From the NCBI RefSeq assembly GCF_900108025.1, contig NZ_FNUS01000001.1, positions 62,001 through 126,000 on the forward strand: a stretch of 64,000 bases of DNA, read 5' to 3'. The notes under the pieces are model-generated. The model saw only the letters and a list, made by a program, of their open reading frames with translations, did no database searches and had not been told where the DNA came from. Each line of letters starts with the position of its first letter. Positions within the stretch are counted from its first letter, which is position 1. A program made the translations under genes and the position numbers. This DNA comes from Halpernia humi. Its GTDB lineage: Bacteria; Bacteroidota; Bacteroidia; Flavobacteriales; Weeksellaceae. This document shows positions 8,675-17,572 of the stretch, one piece after another.

Positions 8675-9544
8675 TCATTCAGGTTTTGCAGATTCTTCAG
8701 GTGTAATTTTGTTGAATTTTGAATAATACATAATTACAAAACCCGCTATCATAAAGGGAATTGAAAGAACTTGCCCGGTATTTAAACCATCGAAATGTAT
8801 AAATTCATTACCTTGTGGTTCTTTTAAAAATTCTACAAAAAACCGTATCGCCCAAAGTAGGATGAAAAATAAACCAAAAAGCCAACCTTGTTGGTATTTT
8901 TTGTCGGTTTTGCGGTATAAAATCCATAATAAAAGTGCGAGTAAAAGATAGCCAGCCGCTTCAAATAATTGAGTTGGATATCTTGGGACAACCGGTCCGT
9001 ATTCCGAACTTTGTTGCGGAAAAAGAACCGCGAAAGCAGATCCAGCCGGCGTTGGTTTCCCGATAATTTCAGAGTTAAAAAAATTTCCAATTCTTACGAA
9101 CGCGCCGCCAAGAGCAACTACAATTCCGATTCTATCATAAACCCAAAACGGATTTTTTTTAATTATTTTGTAGGAATACCAAAGTGTGGTGAAAATAAGC
9201 GCAATGGTTGCACCGTGACTTGCCAAGCCAGAAAAACCAGTAAATTCAAAAGTTGGTTTTGTGCGGATTGGTAAAAATACAGACCAAAAATCTTGTTTAA
9301 ACAATTCTGGCTGGTAAAAAATAACATGGCCCATTCTCGCGCCAAATATCGTCCCAATAAGTGTCCAAGTAAATAATGGTTCTACATATTTTTCGTTTAC
9401 GTTATCTATTTTATAAATTTTTGTCATTAAAATATAACCCAAACCAAAGGCGATAATGAACATTAAACTATAAAAATGTAGCGTAACAGGACCAAGGTGA
9501 ATGCCAGTGGATGGATCCCATGTGAAAACTAAAAATTTGATCAT
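8675..9544 (-). CDS. lgt: Phosphatidylglycerol-prolipoprotein diacylglyceryl transferase
   Basis: A 289-residue inner-membrane enzyme with about seven helices. It carries the Lgt signature region as RIGNFFNSEIIGKPT and the downstream PVVPRYPTQLFEA. It attaches diacylglycerol from phosphatidylglycerol to the lipobox cysteine of prolipoproteins, the first step for the several lipoproteins in this window (GldJ, the L,D-transpeptidase and others). The 13-nt gap to nnr at the 3' ends is convergent. yidD starts its reading frame just upstream on the same strand, so the two are probably one operon. Confidence 0.95.
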   Translation of the reverse strand: MIKFLVFTWDPSTGIHLGPVTLHFYSLMFIIAFGLGYILMTKIYKIDNVNEKYVEPLFTWTLIGTIFGARMGHVIFYQPELFKQDFWSVFLPIRTKPTFEFTGFSGLASHGATIALIFTTLWYSYKIIKKNPFWVYDRIGIVVALGGAFVRIGNFFNSEIIGKPTPAGSAFAVLFPQQSSEYGPVVPRYPTQLFEAAGYLLLALLLWILYRKTDKKYQQGWLFGLFFILLWAIRFFVEFLKEPQGNEFIHFDGLNTGQVLSIPFMIAGFVIMYYSKFNKITPEESAKPE

Positions 9545-9551
9545 TTGAAAT

Positions 9552-9806
9552 TTATTTTTTTAAATTATATTTCGGAGGAACAGGATCATAACCACTTCCG
9601 CCCCAAGGATGACATTTTAAAATCCTTTTTACACCCAAATAAAAACCATAAAATAAACCATGAACACGCAGAGATTCAACCATATAATGACTGCAAGTAG
9701 GCTCATATCGGCAATTTTTTGGTAACCATGGTGAAATCGCCAACTGATAGAATTTTATTAAAACTACCAGAGGAAAAGTTAAGATTTTATTAAAGGTCAC
9801 TTTCAA
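9552..9806 (-). CDS. yidD: Membrane protein insertion efficiency factor YidD
   Basis: An 84-residue protein with the conserved core [18 protein letters not shown] and [14 protein letters not shown], unmistakable for YidD. It is a membrane-associated helper of YidC-dependent insertion. The start is TTG at 9806, giving the usual N-terminus ahead of [13 protein letters not shown]. It ends 7 nt before the lgt start codon, so co-transcription is likely. In many bacteria yidD lies next to rpmH-rnpA-yidC; here it is paired with lgt instead. Confidence 0.95.
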   Translation of the reverse strand: MKVTFNKILTFPLVVLIKFYQLAISPWLPKNCRYEPTCSHYMVESLRVHGLFYGFYLGVKRILKCHPWGGSGYDPVPPKYNLKK

Positions 9807-9895
9807 AACAGTGCAAAAATAGTTTAAATTATATTAAATTTGATTTTTTACAATTACTTTTAACTTAATTTTATAATCTTCATAGACTTCCGCGA

Positions 9896-11176
9896 ATGAA
9901 TTCTAGCACGCCACTTGCCGAACAATTGCGCCCAAAAAATTTAGATCAGGTTTTAGGGCAAGAGCATCTTACCGGAAAAACCGGAACGATTAGGAAAATG
10001 TTGGAAAACGACGCCCTAAACTCTCTCATTTTTTGGGGACCGCCGGGAACTGGCAAAACGACTTTAGCAGAAATCATTTCAGAGCATTCTGGGCGAAAAT
10101 TTTATAAGTTATCTGCCGTTTCTTCTGGTGTAAAAGATGTGCGCGATGTGATTGAAGATGCCAAAAAACAGAATCTTTTTTCGGGTAAATCGCCTATTTT
10201 ATTTATTGATGAAATTCACCGTTTTAATAAATCTCAACAAGATTCTCTTCTTCACGCTGTAGAAAAAGGTTGGATTGTTTTAATTGGTGCGACGACGGAA
10301 AACCCCAGTTTTGAAGTGGTTTCAGCGCTGTTATCCAGAAGTCAGGTTTATGTTTTAAAATCTCTTTCTTATGAAAAATTAGAAGAGTTGGCAGAAATTT
10401 CTTTAAATAAATTTAATGAAATTCATCAGAAAAAATTTATTTTAAAAGACAAAGAAGCCTTTATACAATATTCTGGCGGCGATGCAAGAAAATTAATTAA
10501 TTCGGTTGAATTGGTTTTAAGTCAATTTTTAAATTCAAAAAAGATAGAAATAAAGAATGAAGATGTGCTTTCGGTTTTGCAAGAAACGATGGCGATTTAT
10601 GATAAAAATGGCGAGCAACATTATGATATTATTTCCGCTTTTATCAAATCAATTCGTGGCAGTGATCCCAATGCGGCCGTTTATTGGCTAGCGAGAATGC
10701 TTGTGGGCGGCGAGGATGTGAAATTTATTGCACGGCGCTTGTTGATTTTAGCAGCAGAAGATGTGGGTTTGGCCAATCCAAATGCTTTGCAAATTGCCAA
10801 TAATTGTTTCCAAGCGGTAAATGTGATTGGAAACCCAGAATCTAGAATTATTTTGAGTGAATGCGCTGTTTATCTTGCTGTTTCGCCGAAAAGTAATTCC
10901 ACATACAAAGCGATTGATGAAGCGATTTCTTTGGTTAAAAAATCGGGAAATTTGCCCGTGCCACTTCATTTGCGAAATGCGCCAACAAAACTGATGAAGA
11001 ATTTAGATTATGGCAAAGATTACCAATATGCGCATTCCTACGAAGGAAATTTCGTTCAAGCCGAGTTTTTGCCCGAAGACATTTCAGGAACAAAATTTTA
11101 TAATCCCGGAAATAATTCTACTGAGAAAAAAATTAAAGAAGATTTAGAAAAAAAATGGAAAGGGAAGTACTTGTAG
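9896..11176 (+). CDS. rarA: Replication-associated recombination protein A (RarA/MgsA AAA+ ATPase)
   Basis: A 426-residue AAA+ ATPase of the clamp-loader clade. Walker A is GPPGTGKTTLA (~44-54), Walker B LFIDEIHRFNKSQQD (~102-116), sensor 1 GATTENPSFE, and the C-terminal MgsA domain includes RGSDPNAAVYWLARML. It acts at stalled replication forks as a tetramer together with SSB. The ATG at 9896 gives NSSTPLAEQLRPKNLDQVLGQ, the normal family start. Length matches. Confidence 0.96.
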   Translation: MNSSTPLAEQLRPKNLDQVLGQEHLTGKTGTIRKMLENDALNSLIFWGPPGTGKTTLAEIISEHSGRKFYKLSAVSSGVKDVRDVIEDAKKQNLFSGKSPILFIDEIHRFNKSQQDSLLHAVEKGWIVLIGATTENPSFEVVSALLSRSQVYVLKSLSYEKLEELAEISLNKFNEIHQKKFILKDKEAFIQYSGGDARKLINSVELVLSQFLNSKKIEIKNEDVLSVLQETMAIYDKNGEQHYDIISAFIKSIRGSDPNAAVYWLARMLVGGEDVKFIARRLLILAAEDVGLANPNALQIANNCFQAVNVIGNPESRIILSECAVYLAVSPKSNSTYKAIDEAISLVKKSGNLPVPLHLRNAPTKLMKNLDYGKDYQYAHSYEGNFVQAEFLPEDISGTKFYNPGNNSTEKKIKEDLEKKWKGKYL

Positions 11177-11231
11177 GAACGCGCCTCTAGGCACGCATAA
11201 ACGATTAATAAATAGTTTTAATCTTTAATTT

Positions 11232-12068
11232 TCATCCCAGAAGATATTCCTCATAATGCCCAAGAAGTCGAACTTCTGCGCCAATTGATTTTAATTCTTC
11301 CAAGGCATTTTCAGATATTGTTGGGTGCCATTCGCTTGCCACATTAATGTAGAAAAAATAATTTCCTAAACCGGTTTTTAGTGTTCGGCTTTCAATTTTA
11401 GATAAATTCATTTTTCGCCACGCAAATACAGATAAAACCTGATGTAATCCTCCGGCGTGATCTTCTGGCAAAGTAACCATCAGCGAAGTTTTTTCTCCCA
11501 AAATTTTATGTTTTAATTTTAAAGAATTTTTCACCAAAGAAATTACAATAAAACGGGTGTGATTATGCTCAAAATCGTGAATGTTTTTCTTTAAAATTTT
11601 TAAATCATACAATTTAGCAGCGTAAGAATTTGCAATAGCAGCGATTTTTTTTTCTGGATGTTCTGCCACATGTTTCGCAGCCGCAGCGGTGGAAGAGAAA
11701 TCTTTGCGCGCGCTATTTTTATAATTTTTTTCTAAAGTATGAAAGCATTGCGCCAACGCTTGCGGATGAGAAATAATCATATCAAAGTCAGAATTATTTT
11801 TATTCAGCAAAAGATGGTGGGCAATTGGCATGACGACTTCGGCTTCAATCGAAATATTTTTAAAATCATACAAATAATCTAAAGTCATAGAAACTGTGCC
11901 TTCTATAGAATTTTCTAAAGGAACGACTGCTTTTGCTACGTCACCATTTTTTACGGCTGTGAAACAATCCAAAATGCTGGATTTCGGAATTAATTTTTCA
12001 TCATTAAAAATTTGTGACGTGGCAAGTTGGGTAAAACTGGCTTCTGGGCCGAGATATGCAATTTTCAT
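11232..12068 (-). CDS. pheA: Prephenate dehydratase with ACT domain
   Basis: A monofunctional 278-residue P-protein with no chorismate mutase fusion. The periplasmic-binding-like catalytic domain starts AYLGPEASFTQLA and includes VPLENSIEGTV, FSSTAAAAKHVAE and the catalytic motif HTRF (~170). The ACT domain (~185-275) has HAGGLHQVLSVFA and ESR, which form the phenylalanine allosteric site. It makes phenylpyruvate from prephenate. It stands alone, convergent with rarA, with an upstream gene ended by a terminator, so it probably has its own promoter. Confidence 0.95.
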   Translation of the reverse strand: MKIAYLGPEASFTQLATSQIFNDEKLIPKSSILDCFTAVKNGDVAKAVVPLENSIEGTVSMTLDYLYDFKNISIEAEVVMPIAHHLLLNKNNSDFDMIISHPQALAQCFHTLEKNYKNSARKDFSSTAAAAKHVAEHPEKKIAAIANSYAAKLYDLKILKKNIHDFEHNHTRFIVISLVKNSLKLKHKILGEKTSLMVTLPEDHAGGLHQVLSVFAWRKMNLSKIESRTLKTGLGNYFFYINVASEWHPTISENALEELKSIGAEVRLLGHYEEYLLG

Positions 12069-12082
12069 AAAACAAAAATAAA

Positions 12083-12107
12083 AAAAGCCGCTTAATAAAC
12101 GGCTTTT
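12083..12107 (-). terminator. Rho-independent terminator after the DUF2911 gene
   Basis: AAAAGCCG and CGGCTTTT form an 8-bp stem around a 9-nt loop, followed on the minus strand by a T run. It lies between the DUF2911 gene and pheA. Confidence 0.8.
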
Positions 12108-12128
12108 AATTAATTTTTATTTAAAACT

Positions 12129-12731
12129 TTATTTCATTTTGCCAATGTCGGCTTTCACTTTATTGATGGCTTTTAATTGTTCCATAATTTTGCTAACTTC
12201 ATCCGGATGCGCCACCATAATTGGCACGCTTACTTTCGTTGTATCCCACATAAATATAAGATTTAATGATGTGTCCGTTAAATCATCTAAATCAATTTTA
12301 AACCATTCTTGCTTATTTGCCATTTTTATTACTGGCACTTTCGTTTCTACCACATTTTTTTTAGCATCAAAATTATACGCGCCCCATTGCTCAGAATCGC
12401 TGTTTAAAATAACCGTCCAATCCGTCGCTGTTGGTAGCACAAAAAGGCCGTAAGTACCTGCTTTTACTAATTTTCCACCAAACATAAAATCTTGCCCAAA
12501 AGTAATTTTTGTACAAGAATTTGCGCCCGCACGCCAAACCTCGTTAAACGGAACTAATTTCCCGAAAATTTCGCGACCTTTCATTGCAGGTCTGCCATAA
12601 TCTACTTTAATGTTTGAAATTGAAATTTGTTGTTCTACAGATTGCCGCGGACTTGCCACTGGAAGAGAATAATTTTGCGCTGTTAAAGATAAACCCGTTG
12701 CAAAAAGTAGCGAAAATAGTAATTTTTTCAT
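12129..12731 (-). CDS. Exported DUF2911 family protein
   Basis: A 200-residue protein with a signal peptide (MKKLLFSLLFATGLSLTAQ, cleavage near 19). The core YGRPAMKGREIFGKLVPF, VWRAGANSC and GTYGLFVLP is the hallmark of DUF2911, a Bacteroidetes-rich family of secreted or periplasmic beta-sandwich proteins with no known reaction. Some members carry TPR domains; this one does not. It is a single gene with its own terminator. Confidence 0.88.
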   Translation of the reverse strand: MKKLLFSLLFATGLSLTAQNYSLPVASPRQSVEQQISISNIKVDYGRPAMKGREIFGKLVPFNEVWRAGANSCTKITFGQDFMFGGKLVKAGTYGLFVLPTATDWTVILNSDSEQWGAYNFDAKKNVVETKVPVIKMANKQEWFKIDLDDLTDTSLNLIFMWDTTKVSVPIMVAHPDEVSKIMEQLKAINKVKADIGKMK

Positions 12732-12764
12732 ATTTTAAATTTGGTTAAAGATAAGTATTTTTAG

Positions 12765-12799
12765 GTAAAAAGTAAAACGTAAAAAGTAGAAAGTAAAAT
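12765..12799 (+). repeat. Heptamer array (5 units, gtaaaaa type)
   Basis: gtaaaaa, gtaaaac, gtaaaaa, gtagaaa, gtaaaat follow one another without gaps in the intergenic space between the batA-like gene and the DUF2911 gene. Confidence 0.75.
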
Positions 12800-12832
12800 T
12801 TCGACTTTAATTGGTTTTTTCTCTTTAATTAT

Positions 12833-13831
12833 TTAATTGAGCGTTCGATAAAAAACCCATCGCAAAAGCGCATCCATAACCAAAATGCCAAGTGCAATTA
12901 ATAGAAAAATTCTAAAATATTCCGTATAATTATAAAGTTTAGAGGTTTTGATATCCGATTTTTCTAATTGATTTATTTCATTATAAACCTGCGCCAAATT
13001 ATCTGTAGAAGTGGCTCTGAAATATTTTCCACCGGTCATATTTGCAATATCACGCAATGCAGATTCATCTATTTGTACGGGTTCCTCGGTGAAAATGAGT
13101 TCTCCAAAAATATCTCTTTGCGTCGGGAAAAGCGCATAGCCATTAGTACCAATACCAATTGTGTACACTTTTATATTGTTGTTTTTTGCGATTTCGGCGG
13201 CAACTTGCGGCGGCATTGCATTTTGCACATTACTCACGCCATCCGTCATTAAAATAATAATTTTACTTTTTGCTTTGCTTTTTAATAAATGATTGACGGC
13301 CACAGAAAGTCCGGTTCCAATCGCCGTTCCTTGGGTGAGGTCTGCGCCATTCAAATCATTTATTTCTTGTTTCACCACGTTATGATCGGTTGTAAGCGGC
13401 ACTTTCGTAAATGCGTCTGCTGCATATTCCACCAAACCAATTCTATCATTTGGTCGTTTATCTACAAAATCTATGGCGATTTTTTTTAACGCAGAAAGGC
13501 GATCGGGTTGCAAATCTTTAGCCAACATACTATAAGAAACGTCCACAGAAAGCATAATATCAATGCCTTTGCTCTCATCTCTGTCTTGGGAAATGGTGAA
13601 AGTTCTGGGCCTTGCGATGGCGATTATTAAACAAGATAAAATTAAATATTTTGAAATTTTTAGGAAAAACAAAACAGGCTTTATGCTTTGGTTGCCTTTC
13701 ATATTTTTAATGGAAGGCACATTTACACCGATTTGCTTTTTCTTACTTAAATCCCGAATTAATAGTGGAATAAATAATAAAAACAATAGCAGCAGCCATG
13801 GACTGTAAAATTCGAAATTAAGGTTAAACAT
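12833..13831 (-). CDS. batA: BatA-type von Willebrand factor A membrane protein
   Basis: 332 residues: two helices near the N-terminus (~10-27 and ~55-75), a cytoplasm- or periplasm-facing vWA domain (~90-290) with the MIDAS motif DVSYSM plus the later TDGVSN, and a C-terminal helix (~305-325). BatA belongs to the aerotolerance (Bat) complex usually encoded with MoxR; its exact function is unresolved. Its start overlaps the BatD-like gene by 8 nt, so the two are translationally coupled. It is the last gene of the operon here; the usual batB and batC do not follow. Confidence 0.88.
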   Translation of the reverse strand: MFNLNFEFYSPWLLLLFLLFIPLLIRDLSKKKQIGVNVPSIKNMKGNQSIKPVLFFLKISKYLILSCLIIAIARPRTFTISQDRDESKGIDIMLSVDVSYSMLAKDLQPDRLSALKKIAIDFVDKRPNDRIGLVEYAADAFTKVPLTTDHNVVKQEINDLNGADLTQGTAIGTGLSVAVNHLLKSKAKSKIIILMTDGVSNVQNAMPPQVAAEIAKNNNIKVYTIGIGTNGYALFPTQRDIFGELIFTEEPVQIDESALRDIANMTGGKYFRATSTDNLAQVYNEINQLEKSDIKTSKLYNYTEYFRIFLLIALGILVMDALLRWVFYRTLN

Positions 13832-14720
13832 CGCTTCTCAAATTTTCAAATTCTATATCTTTCGTCGAGCGTTTTACAACCTCTTTTATATTTTTAAAAT
13901 CGCTTTCCATTGCCTGTTGATCTGGGAAAGTTTTCGCAAATTTCACCAAATCGCCGCGTAAAAACACATCTTCAATCACCGTTTCATTTTCAGGTGAAAT
14001 GGTATTGTTTTTTTTCATAAAATCAATAAGATCATCGGTCAATAAAACATCTGCGGGAATTCTATATTGTGTCGTTATAAAATCTCTGCTGATGTCTAAT
14101 AATTCTACATAAAAAGCCCGATAATTGCCGTTTTCAATGTACTTTTTCTTTTTTAATAATTCTAAATCTTTCAGAGTTTTATTGCTGATAACTTTCGGCG
14201 TGTTTTTATCGCGTTTGCTGTAACGAATAAAATAATAAATAATAATAATTAATGCGATTAATGCAATTGCTCCAAGAACATAAAATTTATACAACAGCCA
14301 ATAGTCTTTAAATCCCAAATCAACAGTTTTATTATTCATAATGTCGCTAATTTGATCGTCTTTCTTCGCCGTATTCACCACTTCCACTTCATAAGGAATG
14401 GTTTTAAAAACTTTATCGCCAATTTTAAATTCAAGTTCGGGTATCTTAAAAGTGCCCTCGTCAAAAATCGCAAATTCTACCGTTCGGGAGTAAGAATCTG
14501 CTTGTTTGTTAATATCATCTTTTATCACATCAAAATGAAATGGCAACAATTCATTTTTAGGCGAAGATTTCACATCTTTTCCTTGCAAATTATCAATCGT
14601 TATTTTCAGAACTGCAGGTTCACCTAAAGCTAAAGTAGATTTATTTAAAGTAGATGAAAGGATTTGAGAAAACCCCAAAACCCCGATTAATAGAACGAAT
14701 AAAAAGACTATTTTTTTCAA
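13824..14720 (-). CDS. BatD-like membrane protein
   Basis: 298 residues: signal peptide (VFLFVLLIGVLGFSQ), an Ig-like periplasmic domain (~20-120) with a LALGEPAVLKITI strand pair typical of oxygen-tolerance BatD proteins, a single helix at ~148-168 and a cytoplasmic tail (~170-298). It sits between the DUF58 gene (5-nt gap) and batA (8-nt overlap). It is shorter than full BatD and may carry only part of that role. The start is TTG at 14720, directly ahead of KKIVFLF. Confidence 0.75.
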   Translation of the reverse strand: MKKIVFLFVLLIGVLGFSQILSSTLNKSTLALGEPAVLKITIDNLQGKDVKSSPKNELLPFHFDVIKDDINKQADSYSRTVEFAIFDEGTFKIPELEFKIGDKVFKTIPYEVEVVNTAKKDDQISDIMNNKTVDLGFKDYWLLYKFYVLGAIALIALIIIIYYFIRYSKRDKNTPKVISNKTLKDLELLKKKKYIENGNYRAFYVELLDISRDFITTQYRIPADVLLTDDLIDFMKKNNTISPENETVIEDVFLRGDLVKFAKTFPDQQAMESDFKNIKEVVKRSTKDIEFENLRSDV

Positions 14721-14725
14721 TGGAT

Positions 14726-15589
14726 TTACTTTCTTTGGAAATATTGGTATAAAATTTTAGAATAATCTTCAGAAGTATTGATGCTTAAAAAAGCAGCCGA
14801 AGCATTCTCGAAATTCTCTTTAATATGTCGTATTTTTTGTTTTTGTTTCTCTGCAAAATCATAGCGCCAGCGCGCGCTCGATGTATTTACCCAAATTTTT
14901 TCGCCCGTTTCTACATCGCTAAAATGTGCAAAACCAACATCTGGAATTTGCTCATCTTTTTCGTCGTAAATGCGCAACGCCAAGAGTTGATTTTTCTTTG
15001 CAGCCACTTTTAAAATCTTTTCGTTGTATGCGTCTTCAAAATCTGAAAACAAAAAAACAAGCGTTTTTTTCTTAAAAACATTCATCAGATAATCCAGCGC
15101 AACATCTATTTTACTTTCTGATGCAATATATTCTTCGCTAAAAATAGAACTTAAAATCGCCAAAATATGTTTTCTGCCTTTCTTTGGCGGAATTACTTTA
15201 TACACTTTATCGGCAAATAAAATTAAACCCACTTTATCATTATTTCCGGCGGCCGAAAATCCCAAACTCGCTGCAATTTCTGTTACAAATTCTTTCTTCA
15301 AGGCATTTTTGGTTCCATAATTCATAGAAGCCGAAATATCCACCAAAATCATCATCGTCAGTTCCCGTTCTTCTTCCATCACTTTCACGAAAGGTTCTCG
15401 GAAACGCGCAGTTTTATTCCAATCCATTCTGCGGATTTCGTCGCCATCTTGGTAAGGTCGCACTTCAGAAAACGTCATTCCTTGGCCTTTAAAAGCGCTG
15501 TGATATTGCCCCATAAGCGTTGCTTCCGTTCGCCGCCGCGTCCGGATTTCAATTTGCTTTACTTTTTTTATAATATCTTTTACGTCCAT
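14726..15589 (-). CDS. DUF58 (vWA-like) protein of the MoxR/Bat operon
   Basis: A 287-residue soluble protein with the DUF58 core GDEIRRMDWNKTARF at ~51-65 and a vWA-like MIDAS motif DISASM at ~88-93. No transmembrane segments are seen. Proteins of this type are encoded beside MoxR ATPases throughout the Bacteroidetes and are thought to be partners or substrates of the ATPase. A 253-nt gap that holds a large palindrome separates it from moxR. Confidence 0.88.
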   Translation of the reverse strand: MDVKDIIKKVKQIEIRTRRRTEATLMGQYHSAFKGQGMTFSEVRPYQDGDEIRRMDWNKTARFREPFVKVMEEERELTMMILVDISASMNYGTKNALKKEFVTEIAASLGFSAAGNNDKVGLILFADKVYKVIPPKKGRKHILAILSSIFSEEYIASESKIDVALDYLMNVFKKKTLVFLFSDFEDAYNEKILKVAAKKNQLLALRIYDEKDEQIPDVGFAHFSDVETGEKIWVNTSSARWRYDFAEKQKQKIRHIKENFENASAAFLSINTSEDYSKILYQYFQRK

Positions 15590-15762
15590 TTTTTATTACT
15601 AAAATTTTTTAGGAGCAAGTCGTTTATTTATTTGTTTGAAGATTAGTCCTGCTTTCCGTTGCAATCTTTTTTTTCAAAAAAGGATTTCCACTTCAATCAG
15701 GGCTAAAAATCAGGTTTATTTTATCTGTTCACATGTCATTGTGAGAAATTTTAAACTTTACC

Positions 15763-15796
15763 AAACCTCATAGGTTTTTAAAAACCTATGAGGTTT
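15763..15796. repeat. 34-bp perfect palindrome with nested arms
   Basis: A 17-bp arm (AAACCTCATAGGTTTTT) is followed immediately by its exact reverse complement. Each arm contains its own short inverted repeat (CCT..AGG). It lies between moxR and the DUF58 gene, both on the minus strand, so it could attenuate transcription or act as a mobile palindrome. It belongs with the palindromes at 22390, 40457 and 43711. Confidence 0.8.
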
Positions 15797-15841
15797 AAAA
15801 AAATACAAAACCTCAATAACTTAGAAACCCAATCACTCAAA

Positions 15842-16846
15842 CTACGGTGCCTGAACTTTTCCCAAAATTTTCTCAACAATATCGTCTGCTGAAACATTCT
15901 CTGCTTCCGCTTCAAAACTCAATCCAATTCTATGTCTTAAAACATCTTTCGCAATTTCCTTCACATCTTCAGGAATTACAAATGCACGACCTTTAATAAA
16001 CGCAAACGCGCGAGAAGCAACTGCTAAATTTATGGATGCCCGTGGCGAAGCACCAAAACTGATATAATTTTTTAGATCCGACATTCCATATTTTTCTGGA
16101 TATCTTGTGGCAAAAACCATATCTAAAATATATTTTTCTATTTTTTCGTCCAAATAGATTTGGTTAATAATTAATTTCGCGTCATTTATTTGTTCCAAAG
16201 ATATCACGGGTTTTATTTGCGGAATATCTTGTGTAGAAATCATGCGCATAATCTTTCTTTCGGCTTCAAAATCTGGATAATCAATCGTGCATTTTAGCAT
16301 AAAACGATCACTTTGCGCTTCCGGCAAAAGGTATGTTCCTTCCTGATCGATCGGGTTTTGCGTGGCTAAAACTAAAAAAGGTTTCGGCAAATACATGGTT
16401 TCATCGCCAATCGTGACTTGTTTTTCTTGCATCACTTCCAATAAAGCCGATTGCACTTTTGCTGGCGCTCTGTTGATTTCATCTGCCAAAACGAAATTCG
16501 CAAAAACAGGCCCTTTTTTTATAGAAAAATCATTGTCTTTTACACTGTAAATCTGCGTCCCGATTACATCTGCAGGAAGCAAATCTGGCGTAAATTGTAT
16601 TCTAGAAAATTTTCCATGTACGGCTTCAGCTAAAGTTTTAATTGCCAAAGTTTTTGCCAAACCAGGAACGCCTTCCAAAAGAACGTGTCCATTGCCCAAA
16701 AGTCCGATGAGCAAACGATCTATCATATATTCCTGCCCGATAATGGCGCGGTTGATTTCTTGTTTTAAAAGTGAAAAATAAATATTTTGCTCTTTCACTT
16801 TTTCCATTAAAAGTTTAATATCTTCTGCTTGCTGTAATTCTGCCAT
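15842..16846 (-). CDS. moxR: MoxR family AAA+ ATPase
   Basis: A 334-residue MoxR ATPase: Walker A GVPGLAKT, Walker B LADEIN, then RAPAKVQSALLEVMQE, sensor QNPIDQEGTY, and the C-terminal lid domain with SPRASINLAVASRA. MoxR proteins are chaperone-like ATPases that mature vWA-domain partners; here those would be the DUF58 and BatA-like proteins encoded downstream on the same strand. Confidence 0.93.
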   Translation of the reverse strand: MAELQQAEDIKLLMEKVKEQNIYFSLLKQEINRAIIGQEYMIDRLLIGLLGNGHVLLEGVPGLAKTLAIKTLAEAVHGKFSRIQFTPDLLPADVIGTQIYSVKDNDFSIKKGPVFANFVLADEINRAPAKVQSALLEVMQEKQVTIGDETMYLPKPFLVLATQNPIDQEGTYLLPEAQSDRFMLKCTIDYPDFEAERKIMRMISTQDIPQIKPVISLEQINDAKLIINQIYLDEKIEKYILDMVFATRYPEKYGMSDLKNYISFGASPRASINLAVASRAFAFIKGRAFVIPEDVKEIAKDVLRHRIGLSFEAEAENVSADDIVEKILGKVQAP

Positions 16847-17047
16847 AATTGCATTATAAAATAATGGGTAAATTTCCTACAAAATTGGGCATTATCAAAC
16901 TATTTAATGCTAATTTTGAGTTAAACTTTGTTAAAAAAAATCTACTAAAATGGATTCAATTTTAGACGATTCGGTCTATTTTTATTAAAATATGTTAATC
17001 TCTTTTTGATAGCAAGCATAATTTTATGCAATTCCATATAATTGAAG

Positions 17048-17055
17048 TATTTTTG
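17048..17055 (+). promoter_or_regulatory. -7 box (TATTTTTG) for the DinB-like gene
   Basis: TATTTTTG ends 19 nt before the TTG start at 17075 and supports that start. Confidence 0.5.
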
Positions 17056-17074
17056 AAGATTAAAATAATATCAA

Positions 17075-17545
17075 TTGAATTATCATTTTTCAGCACATCG
17101 GCAAACCAGAAATAATTTATTGCAAATATTACGCGAAACGTCTCACAAAGATTTGCTCACAATTCCGGATGGTTTTAATAATAATATTTATTGGAATATT
17201 GCGCATTGCGTTGCAACACAGCAACTCTTGCATTATTATTTAAGCGGAAATCCCTTTAGAATAGATAAGTATTGGGTAGAAAATTATAAAAAGGGAACGC
17301 TTCCAAATATGGATGTTCCAGAGTCGGAAATTGAAGATTTGGGATTTTTACTCACAGAAACTTCCAAAATTTTGATGAAAGATTACGATGATAATTTTTT
17401 TCCAGATTACACCCCTTATTCCACGAGTTATGGTATTGATTTAAAAAGTATTCAAGACGCCATTATTTTTAATAATTTGCACGAAACATTGCATTACGGC
17501 TATATTTTGGCCCAAAAAAGAGCGCTTTTAGCGGAACGAATTTAA
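17075..17545 (+). CDS. DinB superfamily protein
   Basis: 156 residues predicted to form the four-helix DinB/YfiT bundle. The helix-1 end HRQTRNNLLQIL, the helix-2 WNIAHCVATQQLLHYY and the C-terminal LHETLHYGYI supply the histidines that usually bind one metal ion. Related proteins include thiol transferases and damage-inducible proteins; no substrate can be read here. The start is TTG at 17075; no ATG precedes helix 1. It is followed by rlmB 27 nt later on the same strand. Confidence 0.75.
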   Translation: MNYHFSAHRQTRNNLLQILRETSHKDLLTIPDGFNNNIYWNIAHCVATQQLLHYYLSGNPFRIDKYWVENYKKGTLPNMDVPESEIEDLGFLLTETSKILMKDYDDNFFPDYTPYSTSYGIDLKSIQDAIIFNNLHETLHYGYILAQKRALLAERI

Positions 17546-17572
17546 TTTAAAACTTTCTCAAAGAGAAATTAT

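Noticed and set aside
8969-9274. 101-codon plus-strand frame inside lgt
   Set aside because: It is antisense to conserved Lgt motifs and shows no family features.
15733-15751. tgtcattgtgagaaatttt as another copy of the GIY-YIG-associated repeat
   Set aside because: It matches only the first half; by eye the similarity is too weak to count.
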